From Burkholderiaceae bacterium (GTDB lineage: Bacteria > Pseudomonadota > Gammaproteobacteria > Burkholderiales > Burkholderiaceae_D), in the NCBI GenBank assembly GCA_018261755.1, contig JAGTRJ010000002.1:1-64000 (forward strand): DNA of 64,000 nucleotides, in the 5' to 3' direction. Below the pieces are notes generated by a model, which saw only the letters and a list, made by a program, of their open reading frames with translations, was not told the DNA's origin and did no database searches. Position 1 is the stretch's first letter. Every line of letters begins with the position of its first letter. Position numbers and translations under genes: made by a program. Positions 44,501 to 52,640 of the stretch are shown piece by piece.

Positions 44501-45425
44501 GCTCCTGCGCCGACAGCCGCGCAAACAGCGGCAATATTTCTACATGTGGCGGATGGCGCTTGCGCAAGGCTTCGGCCGCCTCGCGAATCTCGCGCTCGCC
44601 CGGCAGGAATACCAGCACATCGCCCTGCCCCATATGCGCGAGTTCATCCACCGCATCGGTCACCGCGTCGATCAGGTCGCGCTGTTCTTTCTGTTTTTGC
44701 GCCGGACTGAGCACACCATCAACCGCTTTCGGCTGCTCGACCGGCCGGTAGCGCACTTCGACCGGGTACAGCCGACCGGATACTTCGATCACCGGCGCCG
44801 GTTTGTCTTCCGTGCCGAAATGGCGCGCGAAACGGTCGGCATCAATCGTGGCCGAGGTGATGATCAGCTTCAGATCCGGCCGGCGCGGCAGCAATTGCTT
44901 CAGGTAGCCCAGCAAAAAATCGATGTTCAGGCTGCGTTCGTGCGCCTCGTCGATAATGATGGTGTCGTACTGCTTCAGCAGCGGATCGGTTTGCGATTCC
45001 GCCAGCAGGATGCCGTCGGTCATCAGCTTGACCGATGCGCCTTTCGCCAGCATGTCGGTAAAACGCACCTTGAAGCCGACATGTTCGCCCAGCGGCGTGC
45101 CGAGTTCCTGCGCGATCCGTTTCGCGGTCGAAGAAGCGGCAATGCGGCGCGGCTGTGTGTGGCCGATCAGCCCCGTCTGGCCGCGCCCGAGTTCAAGGCA
45201 GATTTTCGGCAATTGCGTCGTCTTGCCGGAGCCGGTTTCGCCGCTGACGATAATCACCTGGTTTTGTTTCAGCGCCTGCGCAATCTCGCCCCGCCGGCCG
45301 GAAACCGGCAGTTCTTCCGGATAAATAATCGGCGGCAACGGGTTGCGAAATACCGGCACAGGCGGCCGTTGCCGGCGCCGACTGGCGTTCAACGTTGTTT
45401 TTTTGGAAGTTTCAGTGTCTGACAT
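41508..45425 (-). CDS. hrpA: ATP-dependent RNA helicase HrpA
   Basis: A 1305-residue DEAH-box helicase, as long as E. coli HrpA (1300). Walker A G-E-T-G-S-G-K-T-T lies near residue 60, the D-E-A-H box in I-I-D-E-A-H-E-R, S-A-T in motif III and Q-R-A-G-R-C-G-R in motif VI. A large C-terminal region (HA2, OB fold and DUF3418) follows. It acts on ribosome-bound or structured RNA in the cytoplasm. I start at M-S-D-T-E-T-S, which lies 24 bases from the divergent argA start; the open frame continues upstream through argA on the other strand. No ribosome site precedes it. Confidence 0.95.
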   Translation of the reverse strand: MSDTETSKKTTLNASRRRQRPPVPVFRNPLPPIIYPEELPVSGRRGEIAQALKQNQVIIVSGETGSGKTTQLPKICLELGRGQTGLIGHTQPRRIAASSTAKRIAQELGTPLGEHVGFKVRFTDMLAKGASVKLMTDGILLAESQTDPLLKQYDTIIIDEAHERSLNIDFLLGYLKQLLPRRPDLKLIITSATIDADRFARHFGTEDKPAPVIEVSGRLYPVEVRYRPVEQPKAVDGVLSPAQKQKEQRDLIDAVTDAVDELAHMGQGDVLVFLPGEREIREAAEALRKRHPPHVEILPLFARLSAQEQERIFHPTNARRIVLATNVAETSLTVPGIRFVVDTGLARVKRYSYRNKVEQLQIEPISQASANQRAGRCGRVSAGVCIRLYDEQDYALRQKFTDPEILRSSLASVILRMKSLRLADVETFPFVEPPLGRAIADGYQLLQELGALDDSNELTATGRQLAKLPLDPRVGRMILAAKENACLSEMLIIAAALSVQDPRERPMEAQEAADNAHKKFADPRSEFQSYLKIWKWFEEAVEHKKSNRQLQDNCRANFLSQLRLREWRDVHSQLLTIVREQGWRLNESPATYDQLHMALLSGLLGNIGFKAEDEPHYLGARSIKFFLWPGSTLGKKAGRWVMAAELVDTARLYARCLAQIQPEWLEKVGGHLLKKSYGEPRWEKRGAQVSAYERATLYGLVVYSQRRVDYARINPEHAREIFIRDALVGGDFDTRAPFFAHNQKLVHEIEKLEHKSRRVDVLVDDELIIAFYDKILPPEICNGISFEKWHKDASANTPKLLFLSKEDLMRHEAAGVTSELFPKKMPAAGIEMALSYHFEPGSPRDGVTLAVPLYALNQLSSERAEWLVPGMLKEKVHLLLKSLPQKLRRHCVPLPNYAAGFCERVQADGHYGEGELLDALIADLREQANVAAKHSDFKLETLPAHHFMNFKVLDEHGRQLDMGRNLAALRAELGGEARQSFQRLADKSTLQSAFGEPVPEGASGGRQSQPAQPSSAVAVAPAEHDNITAWTFGELPELLEITKGKQTLVGFPALIDRGDHCELEVFDDPDVAGRTHHLGLRRLFALQLKEQVKFLTKNIPGLQQMGMQYMALGTQEELRDQIIDAALELACMQQPLPADADKFDARREQARTRLGLLANQVAQLAAQILAEYHALPRKLQGMKAHAQAVADIQSQVQALIGKRFLIDNDYAQLAHFPRYLKAVNVRLDRLRADPARDARLMGEWQQIASKYQRALKERGRMADPKMKEFRWLLEELRVSLFAQELRTPMPVSVKRLEKVWESMQR

Positions 45426-45435
45426 GGCGGGCCGA

Positions 45436-45443
45436 ATTATAAT
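45436..45443. promoter_or_regulatory. Shared palindromic -10 box for hrpA and argA
   Basis: ATTATAAT is self-complementary, so both strands contain TATAAT. For argA the start would fall about on the A of its ATG; for hrpA it would be about four bases before the ATG. Neither -35 is convincing. Neither gene has a Shine-Dalgarno, which fits leaderless or near-leaderless mRNAs. Confidence 0.45.
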
Positions 45444-45449
45444 CCGCTG

Positions 45450-46760
45450 ATGGAAAATCCCACTCAATTCGTCAGCTGGTTCCGCTCGGTTGCGCCGTAT
45501 ATCCACGCATTCCGCGGCAAAACCTTCGTGGTCGCATTCCCGGGGGAACTGGTCATGTCCGGTGTGCTGCCGGTGCTGGCGCACGATCTGTCGCTGTTGC
45601 ATGCGCTCGGCATCAAAATCGTCGTCGTGCACGGTTCGCGTCCGCAAGTGGCTGAACAACTGGCGCTGCGCAACGCGCAATGTCGCTTCCACAACGGCAT
45701 CCGCATCACCGATCCGGCCGCGCTCGAATGCGCGAAGGAAGCCGCCGGTGAAATCCGGCTCGATATCGAAGCCGCATTCAGTCAGGGCTTGCCGAACACG
45801 CCGATGGCACATGCGACCATCCGCCTCATTTCCGGCAATTTCATCACCGCCAGCCCGCTGGGCGTGATCGACGGCGTCGATCTGGAACTGACCGGCAAAA
45901 CACGCCGCATCGCGCATGAAACCATCGAATCGATCCTGAACGCCAACGCCATCGTGCTGCTTTCCCCGCTCGGTTTTTCACAGACTGGCGAAGCATTCAA
46001 CCTGACGATGGAAGATGTTGCCGTGTCCGCCGCCATCGCGCTGCATGCGGAAAAGCTCATTTTCATCACGGAAACACCGCTGATGACCGACGCCGGCGGC
46101 GCCGACATCCGCGAGCTGTCTTCACATCAGGCTGAAGCGGTGCTGAACGCGAACTTCCTGCCGCCTGATTCGGCGTTTTACCTGAAATTCGCCATCAAGG
46201 CATCGAATCAGGGCATTCCACGAATACATCTGATCCCGTTTTCCATGGATGGTTCCGCCCTGCTGGAACTGTTCACGCACGATGGCGTCGGCACAATGGT
46301 GACTTATGAAAACCTGGAAAGCCTGCGCGAAGCGACCATCGAAGACGTCGGCGGCATCCTGAAGCTGATTGAGCCGCTGGAAGAGGCCGGCGTGCTGGTC
46401 AAGCGCGGACGCGAACTGATAGAACGAGAGATCGAGTATTTCTCGGTCATCGAGCATGACGGCATCATCTTCGGCTGCGCAGCGCTGTATCCGTTCCCGA
46501 CGGAGAAAATGGCCGAAATGGCGTGCCTGATCGTCAAACCTGAAGTGCAGCAGCAAGGCGATGGCGAGCGCATCCTGAAGCATATGGAAAACCGTGCGCG
46601 CGCTGCGGGCTTTACCAAACTGTTTATCCTGACGACGCAAACCGCCCACTGGTTCCTGAACCGCGGCTTCGTCTATGCCAGCGTGGACGAACTGCCGAAA
46701 GATCGGCAGCGAATGTACAATTGGCAGCGTAAATCGCTGGTTCTGACCAAAAAACTGTAA
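45450..46760 (+). CDS. argA: N-acetylglutamate synthase
   Basis: First enzyme of arginine synthesis: acetyl-CoA plus glutamate gives N-acetylglutamate. The 436-residue protein has an amino-acid-kinase domain (about 20-280; V-V-V-H-G-S-R-P-Q) that is catalytically inactive in ArgA and serves in arginine feedback, and a C-terminal GNAT acetyltransferase domain (about 300-430; E-V-Q-Q-Q-G-D-G-E-R-I-L). The V-E/Q-x-x-G-x-G-x-x-L motif is slightly altered, with D-G-E. It is divergent from hrpA. Confidence 0.93.
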   Translation: MENPTQFVSWFRSVAPYIHAFRGKTFVVAFPGELVMSGVLPVLAHDLSLLHALGIKIVVVHGSRPQVAEQLALRNAQCRFHNGIRITDPAALECAKEAAGEIRLDIEAAFSQGLPNTPMAHATIRLISGNFITASPLGVIDGVDLELTGKTRRIAHETIESILNANAIVLLSPLGFSQTGEAFNLTMEDVAVSAAIALHAEKLIFITETPLMTDAGGADIRELSSHQAEAVLNANFLPPDSAFYLKFAIKASNQGIPRIHLIPFSMDGSALLELFTHDGVGTMVTYENLESLREATIEDVGGILKLIEPLEEAGVLVKRGRELIEREIEYFSVIEHDGIIFGCAALYPFPTEKMAEMACLIVKPEVQQQGDGERILKHMENRARAAGFTKLFILTTQTAHWFLNRGFVYASVDELPKDRQRMYNWQRKSLVLTKKL

Positions 46761-46812
46761 CCCCATGCCGTAGTTCCCTTCTGGCGGGCAACCATCGGCG
46801 CAGGAGATATTC

Positions 46813-47085
46813 ATGACACACATCGTCCACTGCATCAAGCTGAACAAGGAAGCCGAAGGGCTCGATTTCCCGCCGTATCCGGGCGAACTTGGCAAGAGAA
46901 TTTACGAGAATGTTTCCAGGGAAGCATGGGCCGGATGGGTCAAGCTGCAAACAATGCTGGTTAATGAATACCGGCTGAACCTGGCCGACGCCAACGCCAG
47001 AAAATATCTGGCGCAGCAGATGGAGAAGCACTTTTTCGGCGATGGCGCCGATGCCGCTTCAGGTTACGTCCCGCCAGAGCAGTAA
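46813..47085 (+). CDS. yggX: Oxidative-damage protection protein YggX (Fe(II) trafficking)
   Basis: A 90-residue protein that protects Fe-S proteins. It starts [10 protein letters not shown], with the conserved Cys at residue 7, and has the G-L-D-F-P-P-Y-P-G and [10 protein letters not shown] segments that define the family. AGGAG lies before the ATG. It follows argA by 52 bases. Confidence 0.95.
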   Translation: MTHIVHCIKLNKEAEGLDFPPYPGELGKRIYENVSREAWAGWVKLQTMLVNEYRLNLADANARKYLAQQMEKHFFGDGADAASGYVPPEQ

Positions 47086-47350
47086 GCATCGCTTTCGCGA
47101 CATACACCGTTCGGTTCAGCATCAGGACAACAATTTTTCATGGGAGATTGAGCCTTCGCAAGCATCCTTTTGCCAAAGTGCCTTAGCTTCAAGTAACACG
47201 TAAACACTGTTTGCCTACTTGAGGGCCGTTCATGCGCTTGTTTTGCCAGCCACTGACAAATAACCGCGCCTCGTCAGCAGCGCATTTCGTGCGCGCTGCC
47301 GCAGTGTTTTCACGTCTACCGGAATATGTTCATGCTCGACGGAGTCAGCC

Positions 47351-50300
47351 ATGACCGTTCCTGTTCCTGTACCCGTTACCCTCCCCCCTCCTCATCGCGG
47401 CCGCACGCTCCGGATGTTGCTGCTGTTTCTCCCGGTTGCCGCGTTGATCTGTGTTGGTTCTTATCTGCTTCACCGCGCCGAAGCGACAAGAATGCATGCA
47501 GAACAGGCTCGCAAGGAACATGAAACCGTGCTCTCAGGCGCAATTTCGATCAGTCGTTCATTGCAGGAGATCAGCCGCGATCTGCTTTATCTGGCCAACC
47601 GTTCCGGCAACCGCAGCCTGCTGAATGCCCTTAAGAGCAGCAATCTGATCAGCGTGGCCAACGACTGGCTTGAGTTTTCGCGCTCCAAGCAGGTATATGA
47701 CAAAATCCGCTGGATCGACGAGTCTGGCATGGAGCGCCTGCGGGTCGATTATGAAAAGACCGGGCCGAAAATCATCTGGCAACCGGAATTGCAATCCAAG
47801 GCCAACCGGTATTTCTTCAATGAAACAATCAAGCTGGAAGCCGGGGAAATTTACGTTTCGCCACTGGATCTGAATGTCGAACATGAGCAGATCGAGGTTC
47901 CCTACAAGCCGACCATCCGTTTCGGCATGCCGGTATTTGACGAAAACGGCCAGCGGCGCGGCATTTTTCTGATCAATTATTCCGCCGACGACCTGCTGGA
48001 ACGGTTCACGCAAACCACCCGCTGGGGCCAACATTCGGACTGGCTGCTGAACCAGAATGGTTACTGGCTCAAAGGGACGCAACCGGAAGATGAATTCGGT
48101 TTCATGTTTGGCCGCAGCAATCTGACCCTCGCGCATCGCCATCCAGATGCCTGGCAGCGAATCAGCGGCAGTGAAAGCGGGCAATTCCTTGACGAAACCG
48201 GCCTGTGGACCTATATCACCGTTTATCCGCTGCAAGAATGGCACAAGAGCAACAACGGCGCAGCCACAACGAATGCCGCCAGCAACTTGCCGACTGATGC
48301 CGCCACCTATTCGTGGAAAATCGTTTCGCTATTGCCTCAAGCCGAATACAACGCCGGTATTTCCGCCTTCGAAACCAGGCTGGCTGGCAGTGCCGTCGTG
48401 CTGCTCTCGCTATTCTTCCTAGGCGCGTGGCGCATGGTTCGCGTGCAAATGGAAGAAGAAGCGGCGCGAATTGATCTGGCAGAAAAGGAAGCCCGGTTGC
48501 GCAGTCTGGTACAAACCATTCCTGAAATGGTCTGGATGAAGAATGAACAAGGCGTGTATCTGGCGTGCAATCATGCTTTTGAGCGTTTTTTCGGCATGCC
48601 GGAAAATGCTTTTCTGGGCAAAGCTGATCACGACTTTTTCCCGGAAATACAGGCCGAGTCGTTCCGCTCGCACGATCGCGACGTCATCACCTCCGGTCAG
48701 GCGAAACGGTATGAAGAATGGGTTACCGCCACCAGCAACGGCCACAAGGCGCTGCTGGAAACGACCAAGGTGCCGGTATTGACGGCACAAAATCAGTTGG
48801 TCGGCGTACTCGGCATTTCGCGCGACATCACCGAGCGCAGGCAAATCGAAAACGAACTGCGCGACAGCCACCACCTGCTCGCCAACCTGACCGCGCATGT
48901 ACCCGGTGCGCTGTTCCAGTTCCAGTTGTATCCCAATGGCCAGCACACACTGCCTTTCGTCAGCAGCGGGATCACCAGTCTGTTCGGCGTGACGCCGCAG
49001 CAAGTGAAGGATGACTCCAGCGTTCTGACCAACCTCATCATGCCTGAAGACATCGGCGCGATGCGTTTCTCGGTCGAAGAATCGGCACGCAAGATGCAAC
49101 CGTGGCTGCATGAATTCCGCGTCAATCTGCCAGAACGCGGAACGCGCTGGCTGCAGGGGAACGCAGCACCGGAGTTGCTGGCCGACGGCAGCACGCTCTG
49201 GCATGGCTTCATCTCCGACATCACCGAGCGCAAGCAGGCGGAAGAAGGATTGCAGCTGGCGGCGATGGTGTATCAAAACAGCAGCGAATCGATCATGGTT
49301 ACCGATGCCGATAACAAGATCGTTGCCGTCAATCCGGCGTTCGAACAAATGACCGGCTATACCGCCGAGGATGTGCTTGGGAAAAACCCGCGCCTGCTCA
49401 GTTCCGGCCAGCACGACGCCAGTTTTTACGACACGATGTGGGCCACATTGAAAACGACCGGCCGCTGGGAAGGCGAATTCTGGAACCGCCGCAAGAATGG
49501 CGAATCATATGTGGTCTGGCGCACGATCAACACCATCACCAACAACGATGGCTCGGTGCGCTATCACGTTGCGCTGACGTCAGACATCACGCTGAAGAAA
49601 GAATCGGAAAAGCTGATCTGGCAACAGGCGAACTTCGATGCGCTGACCGGCCTGTCGAACCGCAGCATGTTTCGCGACCAGCTCGAACTCGAAATCCGCA
49701 AGGCCAAACGTACCAATCTGCCGATGGCGCTGGTTCTACTCGACCTAGACCATTTCAAGGATGTCAACGATACGCTCGGCCACGACATGGGCGACATCCT
49801 GCTGCAGGAAGCGGCCAAGCGCCTGCGCGCCTGCGTGCGCCAGTCGGACGTCGTGGCCCGGCTCGGCGGGGACGAATTCACCATCATCTTGGGCGAATTG
49901 CACGAACAGACGAGCGTTGAGCGCATCGTTCACGACATTTTGCAAAGACTGTCTGAACCATTCCAGCTCAAAGATGAGCAAGTTCATATTTCCGCCAGTA
50001 TCGGCGTCACTTTCTATCCGAAGGATGCGACCGCCATCGACGACCTGCTGAAAAACGCAGATCAGGCGATGTACGCCGCCAAGCACGACGGACGCAACCG
50101 CTGCAATTTCTTCGACCCATCAATGCAGGAAGTGGCGCAATCTAGGATGCGACTCATCAGCGACATGCGCAGCGTGCTGGATGGTCAGCAATTCCTGCTG
50201 AAGTACCAGCCGATCGTCAATTTGACCACAGGCGAAGTACACAAAGCGGAAGCACTCATCCGCTGGCAACATCCGCTGCGCGGCCTGATCGAACCACTCG

Positions 50301-50923
50301 CCTTCATCCCTGTGGCCGAAGAAACCGGGATGATTGTCGAAATCGGCAACTGGGTTTTCCGCGAAGCGACCATGCAGGCGGCGCACTGGCGCGCAACCCA
50401 TAACCCCGAGTTCCAGATCAGCATCAACATGTCGCCGGTACAGTTCCGCAATGACCACAACCTGCTCGATAGCTGGATTGCCCATCTGCGCGAGATCGGC
50501 CTGCCCGGCCAGGGAATCGCGATCGAAATCACTGAAAACATGCTGCTCGATACGAGCGAAAGCGCCAACAACATGCTGCTCGCCTTCCGCGACGCCGGCA
50601 TCCAGGTCACGGCTGACGACTTCGGCACAGGCTACTCGTCGCTGGCCTACCTGAAAAAATTCGATATCGATTACATCAAGATCGACCAGTCGTTCGTGCA
50701 AAACCTCGCGCCAGAATCGAACGACATGGCCCTGTGCGAGGCCATCATCGTGATGGCCCACACGCTGGGAATGAAGGTCATCGCCGAAGGGGTCGAAACG
50801 CCGGAACAGCGCGATCTGCTCAAGAGCATCGGCTGCGATTACGCCCAGGGATTCCTGTTTTCAGTGCCGTTGCCGGCGCACGGATTCGACATCCTGCTGC
50901 AAACAAAAACCGAGTGTATATAG
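47351..50923 (+). CDS. Membrane sensor with three PAS domains, GGDEF and EAL domains
   Basis: A 1190-residue c-di-GMP enzyme. A membrane helix near residues 17-40, an extracytoplasmic Cache-like domain (about 45-345; S-R-D-L-L-Y-L-A-N and I-R-W-I-D-E-S-G-M-E-R-L-R) and a second helix near 352-372 are followed by PAS domains (about 385-500, 510-635 and 640-765). GGDEF at residue 839 is intact, preceded by an R-Q-S-D I-site, so synthesis with product inhibition is possible. The EAL domain starts near 940; E-A-L (967), D-D-F-G-T-G-Y-S-S and A-E-G-V-E-T are intact, so hydrolysis is also possible. GGAG precedes the ATG. Its stop codon lies in repeat copy F. Confidence 0.9.
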   Translation: MTVPVPVPVTLPPPHRGRTLRMLLLFLPVAALICVGSYLLHRAEATRMHAEQARKEHETVLSGAISISRSLQEISRDLLYLANRSGNRSLLNALKSSNLISVANDWLEFSRSKQVYDKIRWIDESGMERLRVDYEKTGPKIIWQPELQSKANRYFFNETIKLEAGEIYVSPLDLNVEHEQIEVPYKPTIRFGMPVFDENGQRRGIFLINYSADDLLERFTQTTRWGQHSDWLLNQNGYWLKGTQPEDEFGFMFGRSNLTLAHRHPDAWQRISGSESGQFLDETGLWTYITVYPLQEWHKSNNGAATTNAASNLPTDAATYSWKIVSLLPQAEYNAGISAFETRLAGSAVVLLSLFFLGAWRMVRVQMEEEAARIDLAEKEARLRSLVQTIPEMVWMKNEQGVYLACNHAFERFFGMPENAFLGKADHDFFPEIQAESFRSHDRDVITSGQAKRYEEWVTATSNGHKALLETTKVPVLTAQNQLVGVLGISRDITERRQIENELRDSHHLLANLTAHVPGALFQFQLYPNGQHTLPFVSSGITSLFGVTPQQVKDDSSVLTNLIMPEDIGAMRFSVEESARKMQPWLHEFRVNLPERGTRWLQGNAAPELLADGSTLWHGFISDITERKQAEEGLQLAAMVYQNSSESIMVTDADNKIVAVNPAFEQMTGYTAEDVLGKNPRLLSSGQHDASFYDTMWATLKTTGRWEGEFWNRRKNGESYVVWRTINTITNNDGSVRYHVALTSDITLKKESEKLIWQQANFDALTGLSNRSMFRDQLELEIRKAKRTNLPMALVLLDLDHFKDVNDTLGHDMGDILLQEAAKRLRACVRQSDVVARLGGDEFTIILGELHEQTSVERIVHDILQRLSEPFQLKDEQVHISASIGVTFYPKDATAIDDLLKNADQAMYAAKHDGRNRCNFFDPSMQEVAQSRMRLISDMRSVLDGQQFLLKYQPIVNLTTGEVHKAEALIRWQHPLRGLIEPLAFIPVAEETGMIVEIGNWVFREATMQAAHWRATHNPEFQISINMSPVQFRNDHNLLDSWIAHLREIGLPGQGIAIEITENMLLDTSESANNMLLAFRDAGIQVTADDFGTGYSSLAYLKKFDIDYIKIDQSFVQNLAPESNDMALCEAIIVMAHTLGMKVIAEGVETPEQRDLLKSIGCDYAQGFLFSVPLPAHGFDILLQTKTECI

Positions 50924-50986
50924 CAAAACACTGCCATTCGGCCGGAAGTTCCGCGGCTGTTTTTAGATACTGGCGTCAGTATATTT
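50914..50986 (+). repeat. Dispersed intergenic repeat, copy F
   Basis: GTGTATATAGC, AAAACA, CCGCGGCTGTTTTTAG and the perfect-arm palindrome ATACTGGCGTCAGTAT with a T tract. The stop codon of the GGDEF-EAL gene (50921-50923) and the last codons are inside the left end. It lies between convergent genes. Confidence 0.85.
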
Positions 50987-51045
50987 AAGCCCCCGCCACC
51001 AGCCAAACCACCGCAAAATCGTTTCCGATATGTCTTGCAGCAGGT

Positions 51046-51774
51046 TTACGCGTTGCTGCGCTTGCTGAACACCAGATCCCACACGCCGTGCCCAAGCCGC
51101 AAGCCGCGCTTCTCGAACTTGGTCACCGGCCGGTATTCCGGGCGCGGGGCATAATCCTGGGCCGTGTTCTGCAGCGCTGGTTCCGCCGACAGCACCGCCA
51201 GCATCTGTTCGGCGTAATCCTGCCAGTCGGTCGCGCAATGCAGATAACCGCCGGGCGCGATGCGAGAAGCTAGCAGCGCGACGAACGGCGACTGGATCAG
51301 ACGCCGCTTGTTGTGCCGTGCCTTGTGCCACGGATCGGGGAAGAACACATGCACGCCAGCCAGCGATTCCGGCGCAATCATGTGCGTCACGACCTCGAAC
51401 GCATCGTGCTGAATCAGCCGCAGGTTGTGCAGATTCTGTTCGCCGATCAGCTTCAGCAAGCTGCCGACGCCCGGCGTATGAACTTCGACCCCAACGAAAT
51501 TCGTCTGAGGCATGCCGGCGGCGATGGTGGCCGTGGTTTCGCCCATGCCGAAACCGATTTCCAGCACCGTCGGTGCCTGCCGCCCGAAAGCCTGCTCAAA
51601 ATCGAGCGTTTCCTTCGCATACGGGAGGCAAAAGCGCGGCCCGAGTTCTGCAATCGCCCGCTCTTGCGCGCCGGACAACCTGCCAGCACGCGTGACAAAA
51701 CTGCGGATGCGCCGATCTTCCGGGTCATAAAACATGGGTTTGTCATCAGCTTGGGAAACCGGCCTGTCACTCAT
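51046..51774 (-). CDS. trmB: tRNA (guanine-N7)-methyltransferase TrmB
   Basis: Makes m7G46 in tRNA, using S-adenosylmethionine. The 242 residues have the SAM-binding [11 protein letters not shown], the [13 protein letters not shown] motif that is diagnostic for TrmB, and the [10 protein letters not shown] segment. I start at M-S-D-R-P-V-S-Q; the frame runs further upstream but through the tRNA-Gly gene. It is directly downstream of that tRNA on the same strand, probably on one transcript. Confidence 0.94.
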   Translation of the reverse strand: MSDRPVSQADDKPMFYDPEDRRIRSFVTRAGRLSGAQERAIAELGPRFCLPYAKETLDFEQAFGRQAPTVLEIGFGMGETTATIAAGMPQTNFVGVEVHTPGVGSLLKLIGEQNLHNLRLIQHDAFEVVTHMIAPESLAGVHVFFPDPWHKARHNKRRLIQSPFVALLASRIAPGGYLHCATDWQDYAEQMLAVLSAEPALQNTAQDYAPRPEYRPVTKFEKRGLRLGHGVWDLVFSKRSNA

Positions 51775-51825
51775 CGCTTGCCCGATAAAAAATGGCGCCA
51801 CGCCGGCGCCAGACTGTTGATTCAG

Positions 51826-51899
51826 TGGAGCGGGTGAAGGGAATCGAACCCTCGTCATAAGCTTGGGAAGCTTCAGCTCTACCATTGAGCTACACCCGC
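51826..51899 (-). tRNA. tRNA-Gly (anticodon CCC)
   Basis: A 74-base cloverleaf on the minus strand: acceptor GCGGGTG paired with its complement, D-arm GCTC/GAGC, anticodon loop TTCCCAA (anticodon CCC at 34-36), T-arm with GGGTTCGATTCCC and encoded CCA end. It resembles E. coli glyU. The pair 27-43 is a G-A mismatch. Confidence 0.95.
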
Positions 51900-51911
51900 G
51901 AACAGCCGGAA

Positions 51912-52640
51912 TTATACCTGTTCGCGCGCCGCCTTAGGGAGAATGAACGCGACATACAGAATGGCAACGATGACGCACGCAATCCACATTGACCATAAAG
52001 TGTGCGACAGAAAATGCGCGCCGCGCATCTGTTGCAGCCAACCGAGCAGCAAACCGAAAGACAGCATCAAACCACCGACCATGCCAGCCATACGCGGTCG
52101 ATGCGGCAGCCAGAAAACGGCCAGCGCGACCAGCCACAATGCGCTGCTGGCGTGCCCGGCCGGAAAGCAATGACCGGGAACGATGCCGTCGGGCAATGCA
52201 TCAAGCAAACGGAAATAAGGCATCTGCCCGCCATAGCGCTCAACATCCCACGGGCAATGCGTTGCGCTGAAGCGCTTGAGCGCGCCGATGACCAATGGCA
52301 CCAGAGCTGCCGAGCAAGCCAGCAGCCGCATTCTGGTACGAAAATCGTCCGACCAGAAGGAAAAACGCCGAAATGCATCCGCGATCGTGGCAACCACCAC
52401 CACCGCGCCAACCACCACCAGTGCGAATTTGAGCCAGACGTGGGCGAACCTGTTTGCCAGCCAGTGCTCGCGCCACGGGAAATTGCGAGTGACCGGATCG
52501 AACATCGCATCCGCCAGCCAAAGGTCGAGATGGGTAAACCGCCCGAGCAGTAGTAGCACCACCGGCAGTGCCGACAATGTCAGCACCGTCAACGCTGCCC
52601 TGCGCGACGAGCGCAATTTGCGAAAAAAAATGCCAATCAT
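51912..52640 (-). CDS. PAP2-family membrane phosphatase
   Basis: A 242-residue inner-membrane phosphatase with about five or six helices. The three PAP2 motifs are visible: K-R-F-S-A-T-H-C-P (altered first motif), F-P-A-G-H-A-S-S-A (usually P-S-G-H) and [12 protein letters not shown], with catalytic His in the last two. Its start overlaps the end of eptA by four bases (ATGA type), so the two are coupled. It probably acts on lipid A or undecaprenyl phosphates; lipid A 1-phosphatase type (LpxE-like) would fit, but is inferred. Confidence 0.82.
   Translation of the reverse strand: MIGIFFRKLRSSRRAALTVLTLSALPVVLLLLGRFTHLDLWLADAMFDPVTRNFPWREHWLANRFAHVWLKFALVVVGAVVVVATIADAFRRFSFWSDDFRTRMRLLACSAALVPLVIGALKRFSATHCPWDVERYGGQMPYFRLLDALPDGIVPGHCFPAGHASSALWLVALAVFWLPHRPRMAGMVGGLMLSFGLLLGWLQQMRGAHFLSHTLWSMWIACVIVAILYVAFILPKAAREQV

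Noticed and set aside
42915-45422. A very long open frame (about 835 codons) on the plus strand opposite hrpA
   Set aside because: It lies wholly inside hrpA, has no ribosome site, and its protein is rich in Arg, Gln and His, as expected for the mirror of a GC-rich gene.
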